A program made the position numbers and the translations under genes. Shown here in pieces: positions 32,157 through 41,776 of a DNA stretch of 64,000 nt; positions within the stretch are counted from its first letter, which is position 1; each line of letters opens with the position of its first letter. The stretch is from JBBDXS01 sp040902195 (GTDB taxonomy: Bacteria; Chloroflexota; Dehalococcoidia; DSTF01; RBG-16-68-14), in contig JBBDXS010000012.1 of the NCBI GenBank assembly GCA_040902195.1, positions 70,067-134,066 of the forward strand, read 5' to 3'. The notes beneath the pieces are model-generated. The model searched no databases. It was not told where the DNA came from and worked only from the letters and a program-made list of their open reading frames with translations.

Positions 32157-32367
32157 AGACGCGTTCGTCCGCCAGCGTCTCTGCCGCATATGCGAGCGCA
32201 GCCCGCACGTCTGCCTCGGCTACTGCAAACTGATCGCACACGCGAGGCACGTCATCGCCGCCGGCGAGCGCTGCGATGATCGATTGGACGGGCACGCGCG
32301 TCCCTTGGATGACAGGCTTGCCGCCCATCACCTTCGGATCAATCGCGATACGATCTTGCCACGTCAT
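32140..32367 (-). CDS. DUF433 antitoxin
   Basis: A 75-residue protein with the DUF433 core: DPKVMGGKPVIQGTRVPVQS, then AALAGGDDVPRVCDQFAVAEADV. DUF433 proteins are winged-helix DNA-binding antitoxins that pair with DUF5615. Its ATG is preceded by TG-T-TAGAAT at only 6 nt, with no Shine-Dalgarno, so it is probably translated from a leaderless mRNA. Confidence 0.88.
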   Translation of the reverse strand: MTWQDRIAIDPKVMGGKPVIQGTRVPVQSIIAALAGGDDVPRVCDQFAVAEADVRAALAYAAETLADERVYALSS

Positions 32368-32373
32368 GCGCCC

Positions 32374-32382
32374 ATTCTAACA
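32374..32382 (-). promoter_or_regulatory. Extended -10 of the DUF433/DUF5615 operon, leaderless
   Basis: TG-T-TAGAAT on the minus strand; the start codon follows after 6 nt. Confidence 0.5.
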
Positions 32383-32395
32383 CGAGGGGCGCAAC

Positions 32396-32423
32396 GTAGG
32401 GGCGTTCAATTGAACGCCCCTAC
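32396..32423. repeat. CTAC hairpin repeat (perfect 28-bp palindrome)
   Basis: GTAGGGGCGTTCAA pairs with its exact complement, ending CTAC. This copy shows the inverted GTAG/CTAC at both ends. Confidence 0.75.
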
Positions 32424-32450
32424 GAGGATGCGCGGACTATTGGGCGGACA

Positions 32451-32480
32451 CCCTTCGCTCCGCTCGAGGGCAGGCTCCGG
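32451..32480 (+). repeat. TTCGCTCCGCTCGAGGGCAGG repeat copy
   Basis: Matches the core of the two copies inside dnaE. A related fragment ending CAGAATGACAG is at 32548-32558, before the dnaK stop. Confidence 0.6.
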
Positions 32481-32565
32481 GATCCGCCCCTACCGGTCTC
32501 GCCATATCGATGACTGAGGTTCTTCGCCTTGTCCACCTTTGGCGGACCGGCTCAGAATGACAGCC

Positions 32566-34458
32566 CTAGACCTCCCTGTACTCGCCCTCTACGGTGCCTT
32601 CTTCCGTCGCGCCGTCTTCCGTCGGCGGCACTTCCTCCGGCGCGCCTTCCATGCCCGGCTGACCGTACATCGATGCGCCGATCTTCTGCATCGATTCGCT
32701 TAGCTCGTTCACGGCGCTCTGGACCGCGCCGGAGTCCTGTCCCGCGAGCGCGTCGCGCGTAGCCTTCACCTTCGCTTCGACGTCCGATTTCACGTCGTCG
32801 GGGACTTTGTCGCCCGCGTCACGCAGCGCCTTCTCCGCCGTGTACGCCATCGAGTCCGCCTGGTTGCGCAGCTCGATCTCCTCGCGGCGCTTGCGGTCCT
32901 CATCGGCGTGAACGTCCGCCTCCTGGCGCAGCTTCTCGACTTCGTCCTTGCTCAAGCCGGAGCCGGCTGTGATCGTGATCTTCTGCTCGCGGCCCGACGC
33001 CTTGTCCTGCGCCGAGACGTTCAGGATGCCGTTCGCGTCGATGTCGAACGTGACATCGACCTGCGGCATGCCGCGCGGCGCGGGCGGGATGCCATCGAGG
33101 ATGAAGCGGCCGAGCGACTTGTTGTCGGCGGCCATCGCGCGTTCGCCCTGCAGCACATGGATCTCGACGCTGGGCTGGTTGTCGGCCGCGGTCGAGAACG
33201 TCTGGCTCTTGCTCGTCGGGATCGTGGTGTTGCGCTGGATGATCGGCGTCGCTACGCCACCGAGCGTCTCGATGCCGAGGGTGAGCGGCGTCACGTCCAG
33301 CAGCAGCACGTCGCGCACTTCGCCCTTCAGCACGCCGGCCTGGATCGCCGCGCCGATCGCGACGACCTCGTCCGGGTTGACGCCCTTGTGCGGCTCCTTA
33401 CCGAAAAACTGGCGCACGATCTCCTGCGCTTTCGGCATGCGCGTCTGCCCGCCGACGAGGACGACCTCATCGACCTGCGCCGAGGTCACGCCCGCGTCTT
33501 CGAGCGCTTGCTTGCACGGGTCGAGCGTCTTCTCCACCAGGTCGCCGACAAGCTGCTCGAGCTTGGCGCGAGAGAGCGTGATCGTCAGGTGCTTCGGGCC
33601 CGCAGCGTCGGCCGTGATGAACGGTAGGTTGACGTCCGTCTGCATCACCGTCGACAGCTCGATCTTGGCCTTCTCCGCGCCCTCCTTCAGCCGCTGGAGC
33701 GCCATCGCGTCCTGCTTGAGGTCGATGCCCTGGTCGCGCTTGAACTCGTCGACGAGCCAGTCGATGATGCGCTGGTCGAAGTCGTCGCCGCCGAGGTGTG
33801 TGTCGCCGTTCGTCGACTTCACCTGGAAGGTGCCTTCGCCCAGCTCGAGGATCGAGACGTCGAACGTGCCACCCCCGAGGTCGTAGACCGCGATCACCTC
33901 CTCGGCCTTCTTGTCGAGACCGTAGGCGAGCGCGGCCGCGGTCGGCTCGTTGATGATACGCAGCACCTCGAGTCCGGCGATAGCGCCGGCGTCCTTGGTG
34001 GCCTGGCGCTGGTTGTCGTTGAAGTAGGCCGGGACCGTGATGACAGCCTCGGTGACCTTCTCGCCCAGGTAGGCCTCCGCGTCGGTCTTGAGCTTCTGTA
34101 GGATCATCGCGGAGACTTCCGGCGGCGAGTAGGTCTTGCCGCCCATCGCGACGAGCACGTCGCCGTTCGGCGCCTTCTCGATCTTGTAGGAGAGCAGCTT
34201 GGTGTCGCCCTGCACCTCCGGGGCGTCGAACTTGCGGCCCATGAGGCGCTTGATCGAGTAGACAGTGTTCTCGGGGTTCGTGACGGCCTGCCGCTTAGCG
34301 ACGGTGCCGACGAGCCGCTCGCCCGTCTTGCTGACGGCGACGACGGACGGCGTGACGCGTCCGCCCTCCGAGTTGGGGATGACGACGGGCTCGCCCGCCT
34401 CCATGACGGCGACGACCGAGTTCGTCGTGCCGAGGTCGATTCCGATTACTTTACCCAT
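32566..34458 (-). CDS. dnaK: Molecular chaperone DnaK (Hsp70)
   Basis: The 630-residue chaperone begins MGKVIGIDLGTTNSVVAV and has the ATPase motifs DLGGGTFDVSILELGEG and VLVGGQTRMPKAQEIV. The linker DVLLLDVTPLTLGIET, the substrate-binding beta domain and the helical lid follow, then an acidic tail (GATEEGTVEGEYREV). It is the third gene of hrcA-grpE-dnaK. Between it and grpE lies a 110-bp spacer with a hairpin repeat. dnaJ does not follow; the next minus-strand gene is the antitoxin. Confidence 0.98.
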   Translation of the reverse strand: MGKVIGIDLGTTNSVVAVMEAGEPVVIPNSEGGRVTPSVVAVSKTGERLVGTVAKRQAVTNPENTVYSIKRLMGRKFDAPEVQGDTKLLSYKIEKAPNGDVLVAMGGKTYSPPEVSAMILQKLKTDAEAYLGEKVTEAVITVPAYFNDNQRQATKDAGAIAGLEVLRIINEPTAAALAYGLDKKAEEVIAVYDLGGGTFDVSILELGEGTFQVKSTNGDTHLGGDDFDQRIIDWLVDEFKRDQGIDLKQDAMALQRLKEGAEKAKIELSTVMQTDVNLPFITADAAGPKHLTITLSRAKLEQLVGDLVEKTLDPCKQALEDAGVTSAQVDEVVLVGGQTRMPKAQEIVRQFFGKEPHKGVNPDEVVAIGAAIQAGVLKGEVRDVLLLDVTPLTLGIETLGGVATPIIQRNTTIPTSKSQTFSTAADNQPSVEIHVLQGERAMAADNKSLGRFILDGIPPAPRGMPQVDVTFDIDANGILNVSAQDKASGREQKITITAGSGLSKDEVEKLRQEADVHADEDRKRREEIELRNQADSMAYTAEKALRDAGDKVPDDVKSDVEAKVKATRDALAGQDSGAVQSAVNELSESMQKIGASMYGQPGMEGAPEEVPPTEDGATEEGTVEGEYREV

Positions 34459-34486
34459 GTTGCGTTCTCCTAAACGAGAGTTTTCA

Positions 34487-34557
34487 GCCGGCGACTTCAG
34501 ATCGCCAGGTCATCTCACCTTGCACCGTCGAGGACAGAGCTGAAGCTCTGTCCCTAC
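34487..34557 (+). repeat. Composite repeat: 48-bp shared block plus CTAC hairpin
   Basis: The block from GACTTCAGATCGCCAGG to GAGGACAGAGC is nearly identical at 41439-41488. Here it runs on into GGACAGAGCT-GA-AGCTCTGTCC-CTAC (34532-34557). It lies between grpE and dnaK. Confidence 0.75.
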
Positions 34558-34568
34558 AGTTGCCATTA

Positions 34569-35159
34569 TCATCCCGTAAGGTCCGCCTGCGTGTCGCCGT
34601 TGTTGGTGCCGCGGCCCTCCGCTTCCGGAGCGCCGTTGCCGACGATGACCAGCGCGGGCCGGACGACGCGGTCGCCCAGCAGGTAGCCCTTCTGCACCAC
34701 CGAGACGACCGTGCCTTCCTCGCCCGGCGCCTCGCTGATCGCTTCGTGCACCTTGGGGTCGAACGGCAGGCCGTCGGCCGGGACCTCTTTCACGCCGAAG
34801 TTATCGAGCAGCATCTGGAACTTGCGATAGATCAGCCAGACGCCATCGACCCACGTCAGGCCGGCGAGCTTCGAGTCGACGGTGCTCAGCGCGCGCTCGA
34901 GGTCATCGACGAGCGGCAGCAGGTTGATGACGAGCGCGGCGTTCGCGAGGCGGCCCACCTCGGAGCGCTCCTCCTCCATGCGGCGCTTCAGGTTTTGGAA
35001 GTCGGCCGCGGTGCGCTGCCAGTTCGCGTAGGCGGTCTGGGCCTTCTCTTGCTCTTCGCGCAGCCGCGCGCGCAGCCCCTCGACGTCGTCCGGCTCGCTA
35101 TCGATGGAGGCTTCCGCGCCGCCGGGCTGTTGCGATTCTCCCTGTTCTTCGTTCGTCAC
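34569..35159 (-). CDS. grpE: Nucleotide exchange factor GrpE
   Basis: The 196-residue protein has an acidic N-terminus, the long coiled-coil helix (ANWQRTAADFQNLKRRMEEE) and the C-terminal beta domain with EGTVVSVVQKGYLLGDRVVR. GrpE releases ADP from DnaK and acts as a thermosensor. It lies between hrcA and dnaK, with repeat-bearing spacers on both sides. ATG 35159 is followed by TNEEQGESQQ. Confidence 0.94.
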   Translation of the reverse strand: MTNEEQGESQQPGGAEASIDSEPDDVEGLRARLREEQEKAQTAYANWQRTAADFQNLKRRMEEERSEVGRLANAALVINLLPLVDDLERALSTVDSKLAGLTWVDGVWLIYRKFQMLLDNFGVKEVPADGLPFDPKVHEAISEAPGEEGTVVSVVQKGYLLGDRVVRPALVIVGNGAPEAEGRGTNNGDTQADLTG

Positions 35160-35232
35160 GTTCGGTCACCTCGGTATTCGTTCTCGATGTGCCCTTCCGA
35201 AAGAGCATTGCTGCAACGTCTTCTAAGGGGCC

Positions 35233-35294
35233 GGACAGGCCTGAAGGCCTGTCCCTACAGACCCCTCCCCGCACGGACCAAGGTCTGTCCCTAC
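35233..35294 (+). repeat. Two CTAC hairpin repeats in the hrcA-grpE spacer
   Basis: GGACAGGCCT-GA-AGGCCTGTCC-CTAC (35233-35258) is perfect. A second, decayed copy GGACCAAGGTCTGTCC-CTAC follows at 35275-35294. Confidence 0.7.
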
Positions 35295-35310
35295 ATTGCC
35301 CTCCCCGTAC

Positions 35311-36342
35311 TTATTCGTAGCTTTCGACCATGAGCTCGCTCATCACGCCGGAGAGGTAGCGCACGGTCGAGATCGTGCGCGAGTAGCGCATGCGCATCGG
35401 ACCGAGCACGGCGAGCGCGCCCGATGCGACGCCGGGCGCGCCGTACGCGCCGATCACGACGCTGCATGCGCGCATCGCTTCGTTCGCGACGTCGAGGCGC
35501 GGGTTGTCCGCGCCGATGATCACCGTCACGCCTTCCTGCGCGAGCGAGCGCAGCGGGATGGCGCGCGTCAGGTTTCGCTCATCGAGCAGCTCGAGCAGGC
35601 CGAGCATCTGATCGCCGCGGGCGAACTCGGGCTGGCTGAGGAGCTGCCGCACGCCGTCGAGGTACGCTTCGTCGTAGCCGCCGGCGTCGACGGCGCGCAT
35701 GACCTCCGTCACGCTGTCCATCACCACTTCTTCGACCGCGCTCAGCTCGACAGCCTGCTCGGCCTCACGGACGGACTTGCCGCCGAAGCGCTGGTTGAGC
35801 CGCTCGGCGGTCGTCGCCAGCTCCTCTTGCGTGTAGACATCCTCGAAGGTGAGGAGCTGCTGGCGGAGCAGCCCCTGGTCGAGCACGAGCACGAGCAGAA
35901 CCGTGCGGTCGTGCAGGCTGACCAGCTCGAGGTGCTTGAGGTGGCACGAGGCGGTGCGCGGCGCCGTGACGACGGCGGCGTTCTCGGCCGCGCGCGCCAG
36001 CACCGACGCGGCGAGGTGCGCCCAGGCGTCCTGCCCGCCCTCGACCTGGTGGAACTGGTGGCGGATGGTCTGCTGGGCCTCCCACGAGAGCTGCTCCTCG
36101 CGCATGAGGCGCTCGACGTAGAAGCGATAGCCCTTGTCGGTCGGGACGCGGCCCGAGGAGGTGTGCGGGTGGTCGAGGTAGCCCTCGTGCTCCAGCTCCG
36201 CCATCTCATTGCGGATGGTGGCCGCGGACACGCCGAGGCCGGAGCGGCGCGCGATGTGCTGGGAGCCGACCGGCTCCGCGCCATCGACGTACTCGCCGAT
36301 GACGAGGGCCAGGATGCGAGACTGACGTTCGGTCAGCATCAA
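35311..36342 (-). CDS. hrcA: Heat-inducible transcription repressor HrcA
   Basis: The 343-residue protein begins MMLTERQSRILALVIGEYVD and has the winged-helix region GSQHIARRSGLGVSAATIRNE, the family fragment GYLDHPHTSSGRVPTDKGYR, and GVTVIIGADNP in the regulatory domain. It represses heat-shock genes by binding CIRCE, which lies 24 bp upstream of the start, so the operon is autoregulated. Confidence 0.96.
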   Translation of the reverse strand: MMLTERQSRILALVIGEYVDGAEPVGSQHIARRSGLGVSAATIRNEMAELEHEGYLDHPHTSSGRVPTDKGYRFYVERLMREEQLSWEAQQTIRHQFHQVEGGQDAWAHLAASVLARAAENAAVVTAPRTASCHLKHLELVSLHDRTVLLVLVLDQGLLRQQLLTFEDVYTQEELATTAERLNQRFGGKSVREAEQAVELSAVEEVVMDSVTEVMRAVDAGGYDEAYLDGVRQLLSQPEFARGDQMLGLLELLDERNLTRAIPLRSLAQEGVTVIIGADNPRLDVANEAMRACSVVIGAYGAPGVASGALAVLGPMRMRYSRTISTVRYLSGVMSELMVESYE

Positions 36343-36365
36343 AGCGCGACCTCGCTAGAATCGAA

Positions 36366-36392
36366 TTAGCACTCTACCGATGAGAGTGCTAA
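36366..36392. promoter_or_regulatory. CIRCE operator (HrcA binding site)
   Basis: TTAGCACTC-N9-GAGTGCTAA, a full match to the CIRCE consensus, between the promoter and the hrcA start. Confidence 0.96.
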
Positions 36393-36403
36393 GGGTCGCG
36401 TTC

Positions 36404-36433
36404 AGCGTACCAACGTGCGATCTACGGTGTCAA
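36404..36433 (-). promoter_or_regulatory. Promoter of hrcA-grpE-dnaK
   Basis: TTGACA (36433-36428), 18 nt, TG-G-TACGCT (TACGCT 36409-36404) on the minus strand. The predicted start lies just before CIRCE, so HrcA would block the first transcribed bases. Confidence 0.6.
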
Positions 36434-36651
36434 GACTGCTGGTGAGGAATTAGGAACCGGAAACGAGGAACGAGGGATTGCTCGGGGCGCCTCCACCCGA
36501 CGTCGTAGCCGAGCCTTTCCAGGCTCGGCCTGGCCGCGGTTGGGGCGGGAAGTTCGTTTTGCGGAGCGGAGGCCGGGCCGATTAGGTTCGGCCCAGACTC
36601 GGGGTTAGGAAGTTCGTTTGGTAGAAACGGCTGTTTATTGTGTACGCTCAT
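36430..36651 (-). CDS. Small ORF, probably coupled to the leader ORF, partly overwritten by a repeat
   Basis: Starts ATG 36651, overlapping the stop of the leader ORF (ATGA), and encodes 73 residues beginning MSVHNKQPFLPNELPNPE. After TAARP the sequence runs into the CGTCGTAGCC repeat (36500-36539), so the last 30 or so residues look like repeat translation. The Asn/Pro-rich first half has no known fold. Confidence 0.35.
   Translation of the reverse strand: MSVHNKQPFLPNELPNPESGPNLIGPASAPQNELPAPTAARPSLERLGYDVGWRRPEQSLVPRFRFLIPHQQS
36500..36539 (+). repeat. CGTCGTAGCC-GAGCC-TTTCCA-GGCTC repeat
   Basis: Forty bases match 41495-41534 except for two positions that pair with each other in the stem. 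The hairpin is GAGCC-TTTCCA-GGCTC. Confidence 0.75.
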
Positions 36652-36719
36652 GCTCGATTGCTCCATGCAGCCTGCGTTTTTTGATTTGGCGTTTTTGTGT
36701 TCTTCCCGTCTATACCCAT
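36648..36719 (-). CDS. 23-residue leader ORF with strong ribosome-binding site
   Basis: Begins MGIDGKNTKTPN at ATG 36719. AAGGAGG (36735-36729) lies 9 nt upstream and a TGC-TATAAT promoter 41 nt upstream. Its stop overlaps the next ORF start. Lys/Thr/Asn-rich. Confidence 0.5.
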   Translation of the reverse strand: MGIDGKNTKTPNQKTQAAWSNRA

Positions 36720-36765
36720 GATCGTTTGCCTCCTTGCGAACGAGTGGATCTAAGTGTTGGAGGCG

Positions 36766-36774
36766 ATTATAGCA
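36766..36774 (-). promoter_or_regulatory. Extended -10 of the small-ORF locus
   Basis: TG-C-TATAAT on the minus strand, an exact -10 hexamer with extension. Confidence 0.6.
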
Positions 36775-36896
36775 CAGGTGTGTTGGGAATCATCAGGCAC
36801 GACTGCTGTGCCCGTAGGGGGGCGCTCATAGTGTCCGTCCACCAGTTCGTTCTGTGGCCGAGTGCGCAAAGCTTCGTCGACGTCTGACAGCTTGAC

Positions 36897-37946
36897 TCAT
36901 AGTGGCTTGAGAACGGCGGTCCCGGATGGCCCGAAGTACCTCTTGCTGGCCCAGAGCGACACATAGACAAGCGTGACGAGGGCTGGCACCTCGACCAGGG
37001 GCCCGACGACCCCGGCGAGTGCCTGGCCGGAACTGATACCAAACGTGCCAATGGCGACGGCGATCGCCAGCTCGAAGTTGTTGCCCGCCGCTGTGAAGGC
37101 GAGCGTCGCCGTCTTTGGGTACCCGAGACCCTGCGCCCGCCCCCAGGCGAACGCGGCCGCCCACATGAGCGCGAAATATACGACGAGAGGAACGGCGATA
37201 CGTGCGACATCCAACGGCCGCGATGTGATGGCATCACCCTGGATGGCGAAGAGGATCACGATGGTGAACAACAGGCTGTACAGCGCGAACGGGCTGATGC
37301 GCGGCAGGAATCGTTCTTCGTACCACTCGTCGCCCCTGCGCTTTCTGCCGACCATGCTGGTCAGGAACCCGAGTAACAGGGGCATGCCGAGGAAGATCAA
37401 GACTGACTTTGCGATGTCCCAGAGGGCGAAGTCCACCGCCGTCCGGTCGAGCCCCAGCCAGCCGGGCAAGAGCTCGAGGTAGAAGTATCCGAGCAGGGCA
37501 TAAGCAGCGACTTGGAACACGGAATTGAGCACCACGAGGACCGCGCCGGCTTCGCTGTCGCCGCAGGCGAGGTTGTTCCAGATGAGCACCATCGCGATGC
37601 ACCGCGCCAGGCCCACGAGGATGAGGCCTGTCCGGAAGTCCGGCAAATCGGCGAGGAAGATCCACGCCAGCGCGAACATCAACGCGGGACCGACGACCCA
37701 GTTCAAGAGGAGCGAGGAGACCACAAGCGGCCGGTCCGCGGTGACGCCTCGCAGCCGGTCGTAGCGAACCTGCGCCAGCACCGGGTACATCATGCCCAGC
37801 AAGCCGATGGCGATAGGCAGCGACGTCGTGTCGATCTTCACGCGGTCGAGTTGGTCGTTGAGGCCAGGGAAGATCCGCCCAAGGGCAAGGCCGATAGTCA
37901 TGGCAACGCCGATCCACGCGGGGAGGAAACGGTCGAGCGTGGACAT
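36897..37946 (-). CDS. acr3: ACR3-family arsenite efflux permease
   Basis: From ATG 37946 the 349-residue protein has ten hydrophobic segments. The conserved stretch ARCIAMVLIWNNLACGDSEA includes the cysteine needed for arsenite transport, and later AAGNNFELAIAVAIG is the second conserved motif. A TTG 34 codons upstream is open but gives an N-terminus unlike the family. An arsR remnant lies 130 bp upstream on the same strand, so the usual ars regulation is probably lost. No arsC is present. Confidence 0.9.
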   Translation of the reverse strand: MSTLDRFLPAWIGVAMTIGLALGRIFPGLNDQLDRVKIDTTSLPIAIGLLGMMYPVLAQVRYDRLRGVTADRPLVVSSLLLNWVVGPALMFALAWIFLADLPDFRTGLILVGLARCIAMVLIWNNLACGDSEAGAVLVVLNSVFQVAAYALLGYFYLELLPGWLGLDRTAVDFALWDIAKSVLIFLGMPLLLGFLTSMVGRKRRGDEWYEERFLPRISPFALYSLLFTIVILFAIQGDAITSRPLDVARIAVPLVVYFALMWAAAFAWGRAQGLGYPKTATLAFTAAGNNFELAIAVAIGTFGISSGQALAGVVGPLVEVPALVTLVYVSLWASKRYFGPSGTAVLKPL

Positions 37947-38079
37947 CTGGGCGAGGACGGAACCTTCAAGTTCGCCGCGTGGAGGAGTGGCTAGGGTCAC
38001 CGAGGCATGTCCCTGGGGGCGCCGCAATACTGGGTGGTTCTGATGCAAATCGAGTGCGGCATTGCGGCTGTGTCCTCGG

Positions 38080-38253
38080 TCATAGTGCGACGACGCTTTG
38101 CTTCAGCCAGACCAGCGCGTCCTTGCTCAGGCAGTAGCCGGTGCGCGCGCGAGGCCCACACGACTCGATCAAGCCAGCCTCCTTCGGCACCCGGAGATGT
38201 TCGGACACTGTGCAGATGCTAATATTGTATCTAACAACAATGGTTCTTGTTAC
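38080..38253 (-). pseudogene. arsR-type repressor remnant
   Basis: A 57-codon open stretch ends at TGA 38082-38080 and reads ISICTVSEHLRVPKEAGLIE, the recognition helix and wing of ArsR/SmtB repressors, then RARTGYCLSKDALVWLK. A stop codon stands directly upstream (38256-38254) and the first two helices are absent. One residue of the highly conserved LRVLKEAG is Pro. It reads as a decayed regulator of the adjacent acr3. Confidence 0.65.
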
Positions 38254-38486
38254 CTATCCGTCATGGTTGAGTAACAGGGAACACGTCCTCCTAGACCCGC
38301 CGAAAGAGCATCATCTCAAGTTAGCGAACCGCACCTTTAGCCCAGGCAACATGTAGCCCGTTGGTCGTGGGGTTCGACCCCCGAGGCGTCGCAGGTCAAC
38401 TCGAAGTCAAGATAGGCTCGCGCAACTACGCAACTTTGGGCTAGACTAGTTCTAAACTCAGGATGGTTGGTGAATGGAGGCTCGCG

Positions 38487-38663
38487 ATGAACTGCTACGT
38501 ATGTGATCGCAAGGGCGTTGCGACTACGGCAGTCGGCTTATGTCGGCACTGCCAGGTTGCGTTGTGCAGGGACCACCTCGCAGAGGCTCAGGCTCATAGG
38601 ACTGGTGGGATGACTTACAGCTGCCCGCACGCGCCTCTGCCGGTGAGAACAACGAGGGGGTGA
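38487..38663 (+). CDS. DUF2180-like small zinc-ribbon protein
   Basis: The 58-residue protein opens MNCYVCDRKGVATTAVGLCR and continues HCQVALCRDHLAEA, giving a CxxC...CxxC...CxxH pattern like a B-box zinc finger, and ends CPHAP. GGAGG is 6 nt before ATG 38487. It lies alone between acr3 and katG. These proteins are found in archaea and some bacteria with no known function. Confidence 0.75.
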   Translation: MNCYVCDRKGVATTAVGLCRHCQVALCRDHLAEAQAHRTGGMTYSCPHAPLPVRTTRG

Positions 38664-38916
38664 GATCGGCGGTAGATTCCTTTCAACTCGGACACTACCC
38701 CGCGGTCTCAGATTCGTAAATTAGTCACGGCGCAAAGTGGTCGCGTCCCAAGCACCCGGTTCAGCCTAGCTTGACCGACAGGGAAGCCCCATGTCGCCAG
38801 CCTCGAGTATGCGCCACCATGACGCCAAGCCGATAGTATAGGAACGTCGCTCTAGATCGAGGCCTGATTCCGAACGGCGTCGCGCCATACTCAGAAATAG
38901 CGAAGAGAGAAACGAA

Positions 38917-41052
<2,136 letters not shown>

Positions 41053-41293
41053 GCGTCTTCTCGTCCACGTGCCGCCCCTGCTGCACGGTGCTCCAGCGTT
41101 CGTGTTACCGGAGGTCGACCGGCTGGTCCGGCGCCTCGCACCCTCATCCGGAGCGTTCCTGGCCATTCGAGTCGATGTGAGGAGGCAGTCGTGCGTCTAC
41201 TCCGTCAAACGCGACGGGAATTGACCGCCGATCTGCATCTTGGCATAATTGCGAGCAGGCGTCAGGGAGATCTACTATCGCGCTGACGAGGGC
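41053..41293 (+). other. Spacer after katG; nothing recognised
   Basis: 241 bp with no convincing ORF, RNA or terminator. It leads into a truncated secreted-protein gene and a repeat-rich stretch to 41700. Confidence 0.5.
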
Positions 41294-41503
41294 ATGTCCG
41301 GCCGTGCCAGCATGACGAGGAGGCATCCTCTGAAGTCAACAGTTCTTGTCGCACTTGGCATCGCACTCACCGCAGCGCTAACGCTTGTGTCCACTGCGCT
41401 TGCCCACGAGGCTTCGGCGACGATAACGCGCACAGCCGACGACTTCAGATCGCCAGGTCATCTCACCTTGCACCGTCGAGGACAGAGCCACCTTACGTCG
41501 TAG
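41294..41503 (+). pseudogene. Secreted-protein gene truncated by an interspersed repeat
   Basis: From ATG 41294 (or 41312) the frame encodes a signal peptide, MTRRHPLKSTVLVALGIALT followed by AALTLVSTALAHEASA. After TITRTADD it enters the 48-bp repeat (41439) and becomes FRSPGHLTLHRRGQS, the same translation as at 34487. So the mature protein is lost after about ten residues. Confidence 0.55.
41439..41488 (+). repeat. 48-bp shared block (second copy)
   Basis: Near-identical to 34487-34536, inserted in the secreted-protein gene. It is followed by the repeats at 41495 and 41644. Confidence 0.75.
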
Positions 41504-41534
41504 CCGGGCCTTTCCAGGCCCGGCCTGGCCGCGG
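41495..41534 (+). repeat. CGTCGTAGCC-GGGCC-TTTCCA-GGCCC repeat
   Basis: Second copy of 36500-36539, with the stem pair changed from A-T to G-C. Confidence 0.75.
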
Positions 41535-41643
41535 GCGGGTCGCGGACCTTCCGAGGGCGGGCACTCTTCGCTGTCGCCAAAGGCGACCCTGCGGCCGCTC
41601 GAGGGCATGCTTCGGGCTCGCCTCCCCATCGCGCTCTACCCCA

Positions 41644-41683
41644 CTTCCTTCGCTTCGCTCGAGGACAGGCCCCTCAGGATGAC
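41644..41683 (+). repeat. TTCGCTTCGCTCGAGGACAGG repeat copy with CAGGATGAC end
   Basis: Full form of the TTCGCT family. Diverged copies lie at 41563-41600. Confidence 0.6.
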
Positions 41684-41720
41684 GCCGTTCCTGGTTCCTT
41701 GTTCCTGGTTCGATAACTCC

Positions 41721-41729
41721 TGCTATACT
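41721..41729 (+). promoter_or_regulatory. Extended -10 element of fabH
   Basis: TG-C-TATACT 48 bp before the fabH start; the fabD element is TG-C-TATAGT. Confidence 0.45.
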
Positions 41730-41776
41730 CGGTTCCGACGCGACGTGCGTATCTGCGACGGCTGGAGGAGCGCCCC

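Noticed and set aside
38353..38395. A tRNA-like T-arm (GGGGTTCGACCCC) after acr3/arsR, possibly an attachment-site remnant.
   Set aside because: Only four stem pairs are present; no acceptor, D-arm or anticodon arm can be built, and no integrase is near.
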